Shown here in pieces: positions 52,513 through 61,177 of a DNA stretch of 64,000 bases. Every line of letters starts with the position of its first letter. The first letter of the stretch is position 1. The position numbers and the translations under genes are program-made. This DNA is from Treponema sp. (lineage in GTDB: Bacteria; Spirochaetota; Spirochaetia; Treponematales; Breznakiellaceae): positions 1 through 64,000 of the forward strand of contig JAITLC010000011.1 of the NCBI GenBank assembly GCA_031278095.1. Direction: 5' to 3'. A model generated the notes under the pieces. It saw only the letters and a list, made by a program, of their open reading frames with translations. It was not told the origin of the DNA and searched no databases.

Positions 52513-54264
52513 TCAAGGATTCTCGTAACTCTTGTATAAAAACCTGCGTACCTTCTGCTGGGCATTTTTTTCGAAAGGCTCAATGCGGAAAATAAAGTCG
52601 GTAATCTTCTTGTAGCCGGGAAGGCCGCGGTTTATAGTTTCAATTTCGTTCTTGATAAGCTTCCTGACGAACGCTTCGTCATGTTCCCTGCCCGGATAAT
52701 CTTCGGCGAGCGTTTCAAGATTGGGAACCGTTACCGCCACTACCTGTTCGCCTCCGAAATCCTTCTCCTTGCGGCCTATCACGAGAATTTCACCGATGAC
52801 CCGTGAAGAGGAAAAATATTTTTCAATCTCTTCGGGGTAGATATTCTTGCCTCCGGAACTTACGATGAGGTTCTTCTTCCTTCCGTTGATGTAGATAAAG
52901 CCGTCGCTGTCCAGATAGCCCAGATCCCCTGTCTTGAGATAACCGTTCTCATCGAACACTTCCGCTGTGGCTTCGGGATTTTCAAAGTATCCGAGCATGA
53001 GGGAAGGCGACATTATCGCGATTTCCCCGCGGCCTTCCTGATCCGCTTCGATTATCTTTACAAAGGTGTCCTTCACCGGGAGGCCTACGGATTCATTGCG
53101 CCGGTGCCAGGGTGTGTTTACACTGATAAGGGGACTGTTCTCGCTCATGCCGTAACCGTGCACCATGTTGAAACCGAAGGAATCAAAAAAGTCGGCTGTT
53201 TTGGGATTGAGAGCCCCGCCCCCGGCTACCATTATCCGTATCGACGAAAGTTTTGCCTTTTTCCTGATGATGTAGAGCATCACCCGCCCAAAACCAATCC
53301 GCCCCTTGTTCGCTTCGGCCAGGGAGATCTTCCTCAGCAGATTGAATACCATCCTGAGGAGAAAGGGGAGTTCCTGGAAACCCTGGTTCAGGGCCACCAT
53401 AACTTTGTCGTAGAGCAGGGGTACGGCAATGAGGAAAGTCCCCTTGGCATCGTGTATATCATCCACTACCACTTTTCCCACCAGTTTTTCTACGATGATC
53501 GTTCCGGCTCCCACCGTGAGGGGAGCAATGAAGGAACAGGTTGTAGGATAGGTATGGTGAAGGGGGAGTACATTGATAAAACGATCCCATGGGTATGCCT
53601 TCAGGGAGAGGATTGCCCCGTTTACATTGGCGATGATCCCCCTGTGGCAGAGGGTAACGCCCTTGGCAAAACCCGTGGTACCGCTGGTAAAGACGATGGA
53701 AACCGGATCTCTCCCGGCAATAGAAGAGGCGCCGGGAAGCGGTTGATTTTCATTCCCCTTTCCAAAACTGTAGAAGGGGGTGTCTTCAGCTCCGCCGGAA
53801 CCGTCCGCCCTGCTGAGGCAGACCTTTACGGCAAGCCGCAGGTTTTCAGCCTCAAGGGAATCGACAAAGCTCTGTTTTCTCCCGGAATAAAAAAAAGCCC
53901 TGGCCCTGATCATCCTGATGATATTGAGGCATTCTTTTTCCGAGACAAGAAAGTCAACCGGAACGATGACAAGCCCCGCTATTGCCGCTCCCATCCAGAC
54001 CGCCATCCACTCGGGACGGTTTTCCGCCCAGAGAACTACCCTGTCTCCCTTGCCGAGACCCGCAGCCAGAAGCCCCCGGGCGATTCTGCGGCATTCACAG
54101 GCATACTTTGTATAGTTCCAGACGGTAAAATCTCTTTGTTTTCCTGCCCTATAGAAGATGGCGGGATTGCCGGGAAACTTTTTTTCCCCGGCGTCCAGCC
54201 ATTCAATAAAGTTTTGATAGGTTACATCCGGCCAATCCGCCAGATAGTCTTTGAATTTTAACAT
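52513..54264 (-). CDS. AMP-dependent acyl-CoA synthetase (long-chain fatty acid--CoA ligase type)
   Basis: A 583-residue ANL-superfamily ligase that adenylates a carboxylate and transfers it to CoA or another thiol. The P-loop-like A3 motif is FTSGTTGFAKGV near 195, A5 is HGYGMSENSPLIS near 370, A7 TGDLGYLDSDGFIYI near 450, A8 GRKKNLIVSSGGKNIYPEEIE near 465, and the late lysine lies in NAQQKVRRF near 572. The closest family appears to be FadD-like/long-chain ligases. It is monocistronic with a strong leaderless promoter. Confidence 0.85.
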   Translation of the reverse strand: MLKFKDYLADWPDVTYQNFIEWLDAGEKKFPGNPAIFYRAGKQRDFTVWNYTKYACECRRIARGLLAAGLGKGDRVVLWAENRPEWMAVWMGAAIAGLVIVPVDFLVSEKECLNIIRMIRARAFFYSGRKQSFVDSLEAENLRLAVKVCLSRADGSGGAEDTPFYSFGKGNENQPLPGASSIAGRDPVSIVFTSGTTGFAKGVTLCHRGIIANVNGAILSLKAYPWDRFINVLPLHHTYPTTCSFIAPLTVGAGTIIVEKLVGKVVVDDIHDAKGTFLIAVPLLYDKVMVALNQGFQELPFLLRMVFNLLRKISLAEANKGRIGFGRVMLYIIRKKAKLSSIRIMVAGGGALNPKTADFFDSFGFNMVHGYGMSENSPLISVNTPWHRRNESVGLPVKDTFVKIIEADQEGRGEIAIMSPSLMLGYFENPEATAEVFDENGYLKTGDLGYLDSDGFIYINGRKKNLIVSSGGKNIYPEEIEKYFSSSRVIGEILVIGRKEKDFGGEQVVAVTVPNLETLAEDYPGREHDEAFVRKLIKNEIETINRGLPGYKKITDFIFRIEPFEKNAQQKVRRFLYKSYENP

Positions 54265-54299
54265 ACGTATATAATAAACGAAATTTAATTTTTTGTCAA
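54265..54299 (-). promoter_or_regulatory. consensus promoter of the acyl-CoA ligase; leaderless
   Basis: Minus strand: -35 TTGACA (54294-54299), exactly 17 bp, -10 TATTAT (54271-54276), six bases, ATG 54264. There is no ribosome site. Transcription should start at or within a base of the A of ATG. Confidence 0.85.
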
Positions 54300-54301
54300 A
54301 A

Positions 54302-54342
54302 TGAACTTGTTCCGAAACCGGCCAGGTTTTGGAACAAGATCA
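54302..54342. repeat. dispersed hairpin, GAGGCTGTTCC family, copy 9
   Basis: TGAACTTGTTCCGAAACCGG on the left and GGTTTTGGAACAAGATCA on the right. Its last three bases (54340-54342) are the TGA stop of the GGDEF gene. It lies just upstream of the ligase promoter. Confidence 0.85.
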
Positions 54343-55782
54343 CCTGTTGTTCGGCGGGCCGGAGAGGTGGAAACCGTGTTTGCCGCTTTCTTTCACGGTG
54401 TACATGGCGGCATCCGCCTGCTCGATGATCTCATTGGTTTCCATTTCGCCTGAAGGATAGGGACAGGCGCCTATACTTATCCCGCATTTTACCGAGTGCT
54501 CCTTAAGCCGCCAGCGTTTTCCAAAACGGTCAAGGAGCAGATCCCGGATACTGTCGAGTTCTTTGGGCGTCCTGTCTGCCGTAATGATCACAAATTCATC
54601 CCCGCCGTAGCGGTAGGGCATACCCAGCGTATCTTTTTGGGCATAGAGCCAATTCCCAATCGAACGAAGCAGGGCGTCTCCGGTAAGGTGGCCCAGAGTG
54701 TCATTCGTTTTCTTGAAATCATCCAGATCCATGAAGAGGAGATAGCCTCCCCAGCCCCCTGTCCGGGCACTTTTGAGATTATTTTCCAGATCCTGAATGA
54801 ACTTCCTCCGGTTGGGAAGCCCGGTGAGGGTATCGTGTTCCGCCATTTTGCGGATCAGCTCTTCATTCTTCTTGTTTTCGGTAATATCGACAGAACTTAC
54901 CACATGGGCAAGCCGTCCGTCTACCCAGTGGCAGGGAGTATCGAGAATGTGGTACCAGGTATCGTTCTTTTCATCGTGGTAATCCCAGACAAAAAGGCCG
55001 CCTTTTTCTCCCGATATATCCCGGTTTTTCCCGGGACAGTTATCGTAGGATTCTCCCGGGCTTTTTCCCGTGGAAAAGAGTTCCCAGCAGTGCTTTCCGA
55101 TAACCTTCTTACTGCCCCCGTAACGGGAAACGAGGGATTCATTGGCAAAGATCACCTCGCTGCTCTGGAAATCGCTTACATAGATGTCCAACCCCGCATT
55201 ATCCACGATGTTTTTCATAGATTCGAGGGCATATTCAAGCCGTTTCTGGTAAACCCGCGTCTTGATATGGCCTGCCAGCACGGAAAGCACCGCGTCGGCG
55301 TCGTCTATTTCCCGTTTGGAGAGACGGATGGGCCTCCGGCGATCCATGAGACCCGCAAAGGCAATAGGAAACTGAGTTTCAAAGATAACCGGCACCATGA
55401 TCAGCGTCTTCGCGGAGAAAAACTCAAGAAATTTTGACCCCATTTTGTTTTTCCTGGAGTTGATGTAGACAATTTCCCCGGTCTGTCCTGTAAGAAGCTC
55501 AATATCCCTGCGGGAAAGGTAGTCTGAAAGAAGAAATTCATCTTTCAGGCTGGAAGCACCGTCGTGAATATAGCGTTCAATTAAATGGAAAACATGTGAA
55601 TGATCCGCCTCATAGACAAAACCTGAATAGAATCCAAAAAAATCGCAGAGATCGCCCAAAATATCGGTAATAGACTGGTAAGGATCCCGGTATGCGGCAA
55701 GTTTCCGGAAGATCTTCACAAAAAGATCTTTTTCCTGTTCATCAATGGTTTTTTCTATATCCACAGTATAAATTCCCGCCAT
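54340..55782 (-). CDS. GGDEF diguanylate cyclase with GAF-like and PAS sensor domains
   Basis: A 480-residue putative diguanylate cyclase making cyclic di-GMP. A GAF-like domain (about 15-185) and a PAS domain (about 195-310, VFANESLVSRYG ... HCWELF) precede the GGDEF domain (about 320-480). Catalytic motif RYGGDEFVII and metal motif FMDLDDFKKTNDTLGH are intact; I see no RxxD inhibitory site in the usual place. No membrane segments, so a cytoplasmic sensor. ATG 55782 is preferred; the open frame to 55803 starts inside the flanking hairpin with TTG. The stop codon also comes from a hairpin element, so repeats bracket this gene at both ends. Confidence 0.87.
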   Translation of the reverse strand: MAGIYTVDIEKTIDEQEKDLFVKIFRKLAAYRDPYQSITDILGDLCDFFGFYSGFVYEADHSHVFHLIERYIHDGASSLKDEFLLSDYLSRRDIELLTGQTGEIVYINSRKNKMGSKFLEFFSAKTLIMVPVIFETQFPIAFAGLMDRRRPIRLSKREIDDADAVLSVLAGHIKTRVYQKRLEYALESMKNIVDNAGLDIYVSDFQSSEVIFANESLVSRYGGSKKVIGKHCWELFSTGKSPGESYDNCPGKNRDISGEKGGLFVWDYHDEKNDTWYHILDTPCHWVDGRLAHVVSSVDITENKKNEELIRKMAEHDTLTGLPNRRKFIQDLENNLKSARTGGWGGYLLFMDLDDFKKTNDTLGHLTGDALLRSIGNWLYAQKDTLGMPYRYGGDEFVIITADRTPKELDSIRDLLLDRFGKRWRLKEHSVKCGISIGACPYPSGEMETNEIIEQADAAMYTVKESGKHGFHLSGPPNNR

Positions 55783-55821
55783 GAGGCTGTTCCGGAACTT
55801 CAATTTTTTGGAACAAGCTCA
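55782..55821. repeat. dispersed hairpin, GAGGCTGTTCC family, copy 10
   Basis: TGAGGCTGTTCCGGAACTTC on the left and TTTTTTGGAACAAGCTCA on the right. It begins on the start codon of the GGDEF gene and occupies its 5' leader. Confidence 0.85.
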
Positions 55822-55855
55822 CTATACTATCGGAAAATTCAAGTCTCCCCATGAG

Positions 55856-55891
55856 TGGACAGGTCCGGGTTTTCGGCATATAGTGTTATTC
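55856..55891 (+). promoter_or_regulatory. promoter of membrane protein gene; leaderless
   Basis: -35 TGGACA (55856-55861), 17-bp spacer, -10 TATAGT (55879-55884), seven bases, ATG 55892. No ribosome site. Confidence 0.75.
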
Positions 55892-56683
55892 ATGATTGGT
55901 TTTTTGATAAAGAAGAACTTCTTTGACCTCTGGGACAACATGTTCAGGGTTGCGCTGCTCAATTTGGGTTTCTTTGCGCCTCTTGCCTTTACCCTTATGC
56001 TCCCCAGCCTGCTTGTGGGCATCCCCGTCCTCTTCATCGCCGTGATCCTTACCGGAATCTTCATGTGCTGCGTATATCTGTCTACTGCGGCCCTCTGCCT
56101 TAAAACCGTTTCCGACAACAGCGGCTTCGGCTTCCGGGATTTTTTTGACAATCTCAAAACCGCCTGGCCCGCGGGCCTCGTGATGGGGGGTCTGGCGTTC
56201 CTGGCCTTTGCCATGGTTACCATGGTAATCCCCTTCTACCTTCAGTTGAACAGCCTCATCGGCCTCCTTCTGGCCTCGGTGATCTTCTGGACCATGGTGG
56301 TTGCGGTTCTTTCCCTCCAGTTCTTCTTTACCGTCTGTTCCCGGCTTGAGCCTAAACTCTCCAAAGCCCTCAAGAAGTGTTTTATCATCTTTTTTGACAA
56401 TCCCGGTTTCGCTTTCTTTACCTTTATCAGCACAGTATTTATGATGGCGCTTTCCGTCCTCCTGGCCTTCCTTTTTCCCGGCTTCGCAGGAATGCTGCTC
56501 TACCAGGATGAAGCCCTGCGCCTGCGTCTCTTCAAATACGACTGGCTTGAAGCCAATCCCGAGGCCATTTCTTCCGCGGGAAAGAAGAAACCCCAGATCC
56601 CCTGGGACGCGATTCTTATTGATGAACGGGAGAGAACCGGCACCCGCACCCTGAAGAATTTTATTTTCCCCTGGAAGGATTAG
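55892..56683 (+). CDS. integral membrane protein, possibly YesL/DUF624-like
   Basis: A 263-residue protein with about five or six hydrophobic helices (residues 15-45, 45-72, 95-125, 130-160, 190-225) and a hydrophilic C-terminal tail. The N-terminus FFDLWDNMFRVALLNLGF and overall layout recall YesL-type (DUF624) proteins, which often accompany sugar transporters, but similarity is weak by eye. The start at 55892 is chosen from its promoter; the frame to 55781 only translates the hairpin and promoter. It may be transcribed with hutI, 65 bp downstream. No function is assigned. Confidence 0.65.
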   Translation: MIGFLIKKNFFDLWDNMFRVALLNLGFFAPLAFTLMLPSLLVGIPVLFIAVILTGIFMCCVYLSTAALCLKTVSDNSGFGFRDFFDNLKTAWPAGLVMGGLAFLAFAMVTMVIPFYLQLNSLIGLLLASVIFWTMVVAVLSLQFFFTVCSRLEPKLSKALKKCFIIFFDNPGFAFFTFISTVFMMALSVLLAFLFPGFAGMLLYQDEALRLRLFKYDWLEANPEAISSAGKKKPQIPWDAILIDERERTGTRTLKNFIFPWKD

Positions 56684-56748
56684 AAAAGTGGGCTTGTTGC
56701 ATAAACCGGAACAGGAAGGAAGAATGCGGCTCGAAGTACCTTTTATTT

Positions 56749-57972
56749 ATGGATACTGAAAATCCTGAAACAAGAGCCTGGATACACGGAAAGCTTGTAA
56801 GCATGGATCCCTGTCTGGATGGGGAGTACGGGTTTCTTGAAGGCCATGCGCTTCTCACCGAAGGGGGCCTCATAAAAGACCTTGTTCCGGAGGGAATGCT
56901 CAATCCGGCCTTAAAGGTAACGGATCTCAAAGGCGCCCTTGTTACTCCGGGTTTTATCGACTGCCACACCCACCTTGTGTTTGCGGGGAAGCGGGCCCAT
57001 GAATGGGAGATGAGGCTCAACGGCGCTTCCTATGAGGATATTGCCGTTGCGGGAGGCGGTATACAGTCCACGGTGAATGCAAGCAGGGCGGCGTCCTTTG
57101 AAGAGCTCCGTTCCGTAGCGCTGAAGCGTCTTGAGGCCATGGCTGCCGAAGGCGTCTGCACCGTGGAAATAAAATCGGGTTACGGTCTCGATCTTGAAAC
57201 CGAGCGGAAGCTTCTCCTCGTGATTAAAAGCCTCAGGGAGGGATGCAACATGGATGTTGCCGCAACCCTTCTGGCAGCCCACAGTGTTCCTGCGGAATTT
57301 GCAGGCGGAGCTGCCGCCTATATGGATGAGGTATGCGGACGCATCATGCCGGAACTGTGGGAGGAAGGGCTCTTCGAGGCGGCCGATGTTTTCTGTGAGA
57401 ACATTGCCTTTGATGTGTCCATGACAGAAAAACTGTTCAGGACGGCAGCGGAACTGGGCATCCCCGTAAAGGGCCACAATGAGCAGATGAGCAATACCGG
57501 CGGCACCGAGCTGCTGGCCCGTTATCACGGCCTTTCAAGCGACCATCTTGAGAACCTGGATGAGCGGGGGGTGAAGGCTCTTTCTCAGGCGGGAACTGTT
57601 GCGGTTCTCCTGCCCGCGGCTTTTTATTTTCTTAAGGATACTCATAAGCCGCCGGTAGAACTTCTGCGGAAGCATGATGTTCCCGTTGCGGTGGCTACGG
57701 ACTACAATCCCGGTACCAGTCCCTTTATTTCATTGAGGCTTGCCATGAACATGGCCTGTACTCTTTTCGGTCTTAAACCCGCGGAAGCTCTGGCCGGGGT
57801 TACTAGGAATGCGGCCAGGGCTCTTGGACGGCAGAATTGCTGCGGAATGTTGAAGCCTGGTTTCCGTGCGGACTTTGATGTTTGGGATGCGGAAGAGCCT
57901 GCGGAGTTACTGTATGAACCGGAAGCAAGGCTGCTGCTCAGGCGGGTCTGCCGCAGCAGGGAAGAATTTTAA
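56749..57972 (+). CDS. hutI: imidazolonepropionase
   Basis: A 407-residue amidohydrolase that opens the imidazolone ring to N-formimino-L-glutamate, step three of histidine degradation. Metal ligands are visible in FIDCHTHLVFAG near 68 (His-x-His), KGHNEQMSN near 242 and ATDYNPGTSP near 325; the substrate loop EIKSGYGLDLETE is near 143. The start at 56749 is supported by conservation of the early AWIHGKLVSMDP strand, although no ribosome site precedes it. It is first in hutI-ftcD-fchA, the genes that end the pathway via tetrahydrofolate. Confidence 0.93.
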   Translation: MDTENPETRAWIHGKLVSMDPCLDGEYGFLEGHALLTEGGLIKDLVPEGMLNPALKVTDLKGALVTPGFIDCHTHLVFAGKRAHEWEMRLNGASYEDIAVAGGGIQSTVNASRAASFEELRSVALKRLEAMAAEGVCTVEIKSGYGLDLETERKLLLVIKSLREGCNMDVAATLLAAHSVPAEFAGGAAAYMDEVCGRIMPELWEEGLFEAADVFCENIAFDVSMTEKLFRTAAELGIPVKGHNEQMSNTGGTELLARYHGLSSDHLENLDERGVKALSQAGTVAVLLPAAFYFLKDTHKPPVELLRKHDVPVAVATDYNPGTSPFISLRLAMNMACTLFGLKPAEALAGVTRNAARALGRQNCCGMLKPGFRADFDVWDAEEPAELLYEPEARLLLRRVCRSREEF

Positions 57973-57985
57973 CGGAGGAGCGAAG

Positions 57986-58882
57986 ATGGCAAGGCTGGTC
58001 GAGTTTATTCCCAATTTTAGTGAAGGGCGCAGACAGGATGTAATAGATCTGCTGGTAAAGGAAGCCCAGAGCGTGGGCGGGGTGAGTCTTCTGGATCATT
58101 CAAGCGATGCAAACCATAACCGGAGCGTTTTTACGCTTGCCGGTACGCCTGAAGGCATCGCCGAAGCGGCTCTGAGGCTCTGCAGAACCGCAATGGAACA
58201 TATCGACCTCAGACAGCATAAGGGCGAACATCCACGCATGGGGGCCAGCGACGTGTTTCCCTTTGTGCCCCTGAAGGAAGTAAGTATCGAAGAATGCGTG
58301 GAACTGTCAAAGCGTGTAGCCGGACGGATATGGGAGGAATTGGGAATTCCGAGTTTCCTCTACGAATATTCCGCCGTAAAGCCGGAGCGGCGGAACCTGG
58401 CGGACCTGCGCCGGGGAGAATTTGAAGGTATGCCGGAAAAGCTCCTGAAGGACGAATGGGCGCCGGATTTTGGAGAACGGAAGATTCATCCCGGCGCGGG
58501 GATCATGGCCATTGGCGCACGACCGCCGCTTATCGCCTTCAACGTCAATCTGGACACCCCGGACATTAAGATTGCCAAAGCCATTGCAAAGACCATCCGC
58601 GGTTCCAGCGGCGGCTATAGATACTGCAAGGCTCTGGGCGTGATGCTTGAAGACAGGAACATTGCTCAGGTTTCCATGAACATGGTTAATACCGAGGGAA
58701 CTCCCATATACCGTGTCTTCGAGGCGATCCGTGCGGAGGCCCGGCGCTGGGGGGTGAGTATCACAGGCACGGAACTGGTTGGTCTTTCTCCGGCAAAGGC
58801 CCTTATCGACTGCGCCGAATACTACCTCAGAATCGAAGACTTCGATTATAAAAAACAGATCCTGGAGAATTATCTTATTTGA
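57986..58882 (+). CDS. ftcD: glutamate formimidoyltransferase
   Basis: A 298-residue enzyme that moves the formimino group from formiminoglutamate to tetrahydrofolate, releasing glutamate. It matches the N-terminal half of mammalian FTCD: VEFIPNFSEGRRQDVID at residue 4, the catalytic HKGEHPRMGASDVFPFVP near 78, and GARPPLIAFNVNLDT near 175. The cyclodeaminase half is a separate gene (fchA) immediately downstream. GGAGGAG precedes ATG 57986; a frame to 57866 is hutI in another phase. Its TGA stop is the first codon of a dispersed hairpin. Confidence 0.92.
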   Translation: MARLVEFIPNFSEGRRQDVIDLLVKEAQSVGGVSLLDHSSDANHNRSVFTLAGTPEGIAEAALRLCRTAMEHIDLRQHKGEHPRMGASDVFPFVPLKEVSIEECVELSKRVAGRIWEELGIPSFLYEYSAVKPERRNLADLRRGEFEGMPEKLLKDEWAPDFGERKIHPGAGIMAIGARPPLIAFNVNLDTPDIKIAKAIAKTIRGSSGGYRYCKALGVMLEDRNIAQVSMNMVNTEGTPIYRVFEAIRAEARRWGVSITGTELVGLSPAKALIDCAEYYLRIEDFDYKKQILENYLI

Positions 58883-58934
58883 GGCTGTTCCAAAATCCGG
58901 CGATCCGGCAGGATCATAATTTTGGAACAGACTC
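58880..58934. repeat. dispersed hairpin, GAGGCTGTTCC family, copy 11
   Basis: TGAGGCTGTTCCAAAATCCG on the left and ATAATTTTGGAACAGACTC on the right, with an inner CCGGCGATCCGG palindrome. The first three bases are the ftcD stop. It lies within the hut operon, between ftcD and fchA. Confidence 0.88.
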
Positions 58935-58955
58935 GTTTGAGTTGTGGAGCAAAGC

Positions 58956-59564
58956 ATGCTTGTTGATTTAACGGTAAAAGAATTTCTTGCGGAAACCGCA
59001 TCGGAGTCCCCGGCGCCGGGGGGCGGCAGCGCTGCCGCTCTTGCAGGCGCTCTGGGCGCCGCCCTGGCAGTGATGGTGGCGAATTTGAGCGAAGGGAACG
59101 AAGAAATTGTACGATTGCGGGAGAGGGGCGGTTCATATCTTTCGGAATTTGAAGCTTTCATTGACAGGGATACTGAAGCCTTCAACGCGGTGATGGCATC
59201 TTACCGCAGGCCCAAAAATACCGGCGAAGAGAAGAAGGAACGGAGTGAGGCCATACAGACCGCACTGAAATCCGCCGCCTCTTCCCCCATGTCTATCGCG
59301 GAACTTTGCGTACGTGTCATTCGGCTGGCGCTGGAGGCCCTGAAGGCGGGCAGCAGTAACGCTGCAAGTGACGCCGCAAGCGCGGGCTGCATGGCTCATG
59401 CCGGTTTTTGGGCCGCCGTTTACAATGTGCGGATCAATCTCAAATCAATAAAGGACGAAGAATTCAACGCCGAAATGCGTAAAAAAACTGCGGAACTGAT
59501 CCGGAAGGCCGAAGCCCTCATCACTGAACTTTCAAAAACAGCAGACGAAAAAGCCGGACTCTAG
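58956..59564 (+). CDS. fchA: formiminotetrahydrofolate cyclodeaminase
   Basis: A 202-residue all-helical enzyme that converts 5-formimino-THF to 5,10-methenyl-THF and ammonia, recovering the one-carbon unit. The family signature SPAPGGGSAAALAGALGAAL is near residue 18; DRDTEAFNAVM near 68 and GSSNAASDAASAG near 130 are also typical. It is homologous to the C-terminal half of FTCD. ATG 58956 has GGAG at good spacing; the frame starts earlier at GTG 58944. It overlaps nothing and ends two bases before the convergent hutH stop. Confidence 0.92.
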   Translation: MLVDLTVKEFLAETASESPAPGGGSAAALAGALGAALAVMVANLSEGNEEIVRLRERGGSYLSEFEAFIDRDTEAFNAVMASYRRPKNTGEEKKERSEAIQTALKSAASSPMSIAELCVRVIRLALEALKAGSSNAASDAASAGCMAHAGFWAAVYNVRINLKSIKDEEFNAEMRKKTAELIRKAEALITELSKTADEKAGL

Positions 59565-59566
59565 TT

Positions 59567-61090
59567 TCAGGCAAAGAAGTCTAAAGGCAGCGCATCCTGA
59601 AAGAGTCCTTCCGCAATAAGGGAAGACGCGGTTTCAATGTCGGGAGCCAGGAAACGGTCATGATCGTAGTAAGCTACTTTTTCCCGCAGCCCTTTGCGGT
59701 ATTTTTCCAGGAGAGCGGAACTCTTTAGCCCATTTTTGAAATCTATTCCCTGAACCGCGGCCAGCAATTCTATTGCCAGAACATAACGCAGATTATCCGC
59801 CATCTCCCACAGACGGCGTCCCGCATTGGGAGCCATGGAGACAAAGTCTTCCTGATTGGCGGAAGTCGGCAGGCTGTCCACGCAGGAGGGGAAGGCCAGT
59901 GTCTTGTTCTGGCTGGCAAGACTTGCGGCGCTTACATGGGCGATCATGAATCCTGAATTGACTCCCGCATCGCGTACCAGGAAAGGAGGCAGCCGGGAGA
60001 TGCCGGGATCGACCAGCATGGCTATACGGCGTTCCGCAATGGCGGCCAGCTCCGACAGTACCAGCGCCAGATTGTCCGCGGCCATGGCCACGGGCTCCGC
60101 ATGGAAGTTGCCGCCTGAGATTATGTCTCCGTTGCCGGGGAAAACCAGGGGATTGTCGGAGGCCGCATTGGCTTCAGTTTCCAGCACTACGGCCGCATTG
60201 CGGATCTGGGTAAGGCAGGCCCCCATCACCTGCGGCATACAGCGGAGACAGTAGGGATCCTGCACCCGGTCACAGTCGGCGTGGGCGTCCCCTATTTCGC
60301 TATGGCTTTCCAGAAGCCTTCGGAAGGCGGCGGCGGCCTCTATCTGCCCCCGCTGGCCCCTCACTTCATGTATTCTCTGATCAAAGGGAGCGCGGGAACC
60401 GGAAAAGGCTTCTACGCTCAAAGCGCCGCAGGCCGTGGAGGCCGCAAAAAGTTCTTCAGCCAGAAAGAGTCCCTTGAGCGCAAAAGCGGTGGAAACCTGG
60501 GTACCGTTGAGAAGACCCAGCCCTTCCTTGGGCTCCAGTTCCAGAGGCTTAACCCCCGCCGTTTCCAGGGCTTCCCGGCCCGAAAGCCGCTTCCCTTTGC
60601 AGCGGGCAAAACCTTCACCTATCAGCACCAGGGTAAGGTGGGCAAGGGGGGCAAGATCTCCGGAAGCTCCAACAGAACCCTTGCAGGGAATGATGGGATA
60701 CACTTCGGCATTGATCAGGGCCGCCAGATTCCGTACCACTTCCGGCCTGACGCCGGAGTAGCCCCGCGAAAGACCCTTCAGCTTGAGGAACATGATCAGC
60801 CGCACCAGCGCGTCTTCCACCGGCTCTCCCACCCCCGAGGCATGGGAGAGAACCAGGGAACGCTGGAGAAGAAGCAGATCCTTTGCATCAATGCGTTTGT
60901 TTGCCAGATGCCCAAAACCCGTATTGATTCCGTAGACAACGGCGTTTTTTCCGATAACTTCGTTTACGCAATCTACGCTTTTCCGCATGGTCTCTTTAAC
61001 ATCCGGCCCGATTTTTACTTCCACCGGAGATCGGTAAATTTCCCGGAGTTGAACAAGATTCAGGTTTTCAGAATCGATAATGATTTGCAT
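59567..61090 (-). CDS. hutH: histidine ammonia-lyase
   Basis: A 507-residue lyase that removes ammonia from histidine to give urocanate. The MIO prosthetic group forms from Ala-Ser-Gly in [15 protein letters not shown] near 143. Active-site motifs [11 protein letters not shown] near 53, [18 protein letters not shown] near 310 and [18 protein letters not shown] near 405 are intact. It is encoded opposite to the rest of the pathway, sharing the 61091-61174 gap with hutU. Its promoter runs up to the start codon. Confidence 0.95.
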   Translation of the reverse strand: MQIIIDSENLNLVQLREIYRSPVEVKIGPDVKETMRKSVDCVNEVIGKNAVVYGINTGFGHLANKRIDAKDLLLLQRSLVLSHASGVGEPVEDALVRLIMFLKLKGLSRGYSGVRPEVVRNLAALINAEVYPIIPCKGSVGASGDLAPLAHLTLVLIGEGFARCKGKRLSGREALETAGVKPLELEPKEGLGLLNGTQVSTAFALKGLFLAEELFAASTACGALSVEAFSGSRAPFDQRIHEVRGQRGQIEAAAAFRRLLESHSEIGDAHADCDRVQDPYCLRCMPQVMGACLTQIRNAAVVLETEANAASDNPLVFPGNGDIISGGNFHAEPVAMAADNLALVLSELAAIAERRIAMLVDPGISRLPPFLVRDAGVNSGFMIAHVSAASLASQNKTLAFPSCVDSLPTSANQEDFVSMAPNAGRRLWEMADNLRYVLAIELLAAVQGIDFKNGLKSSALLEKYRKGLREKVAYYDHDRFLAPDIETASSLIAEGLFQDALPLDFFA

Positions 61091-61126
61091 AACTTAAATG
61101 TTAGAGTATACTTATTGAAATGTAAA
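61091..61126 (-). promoter_or_regulatory. hutH promoter, probably leaderless
   Basis: Minus strand: -35 TTTACA (61121-61126), 17 bp, -10 TAACAT (61098-61103), seven bases, ATG 61090. An alternative -10, TATACT (61107-61112), with CTGACT as -35, would give a leader of about 8 nt. Neither leaves space for a ribosome site. Confidence 0.65.
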
Positions 61127-61177
61127 TCAGTCAGGCTTAAAATTGAACCGAATGAGCCTGTTTCTAAGGAGGGAATG

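Noticed and set aside
60281-61174. 298-codon upstream extension of the hutU frame
   Set aside because: It runs antisense through hutH; the strong AAGGAGG and conserved N-terminus place the start at 61175/61178.
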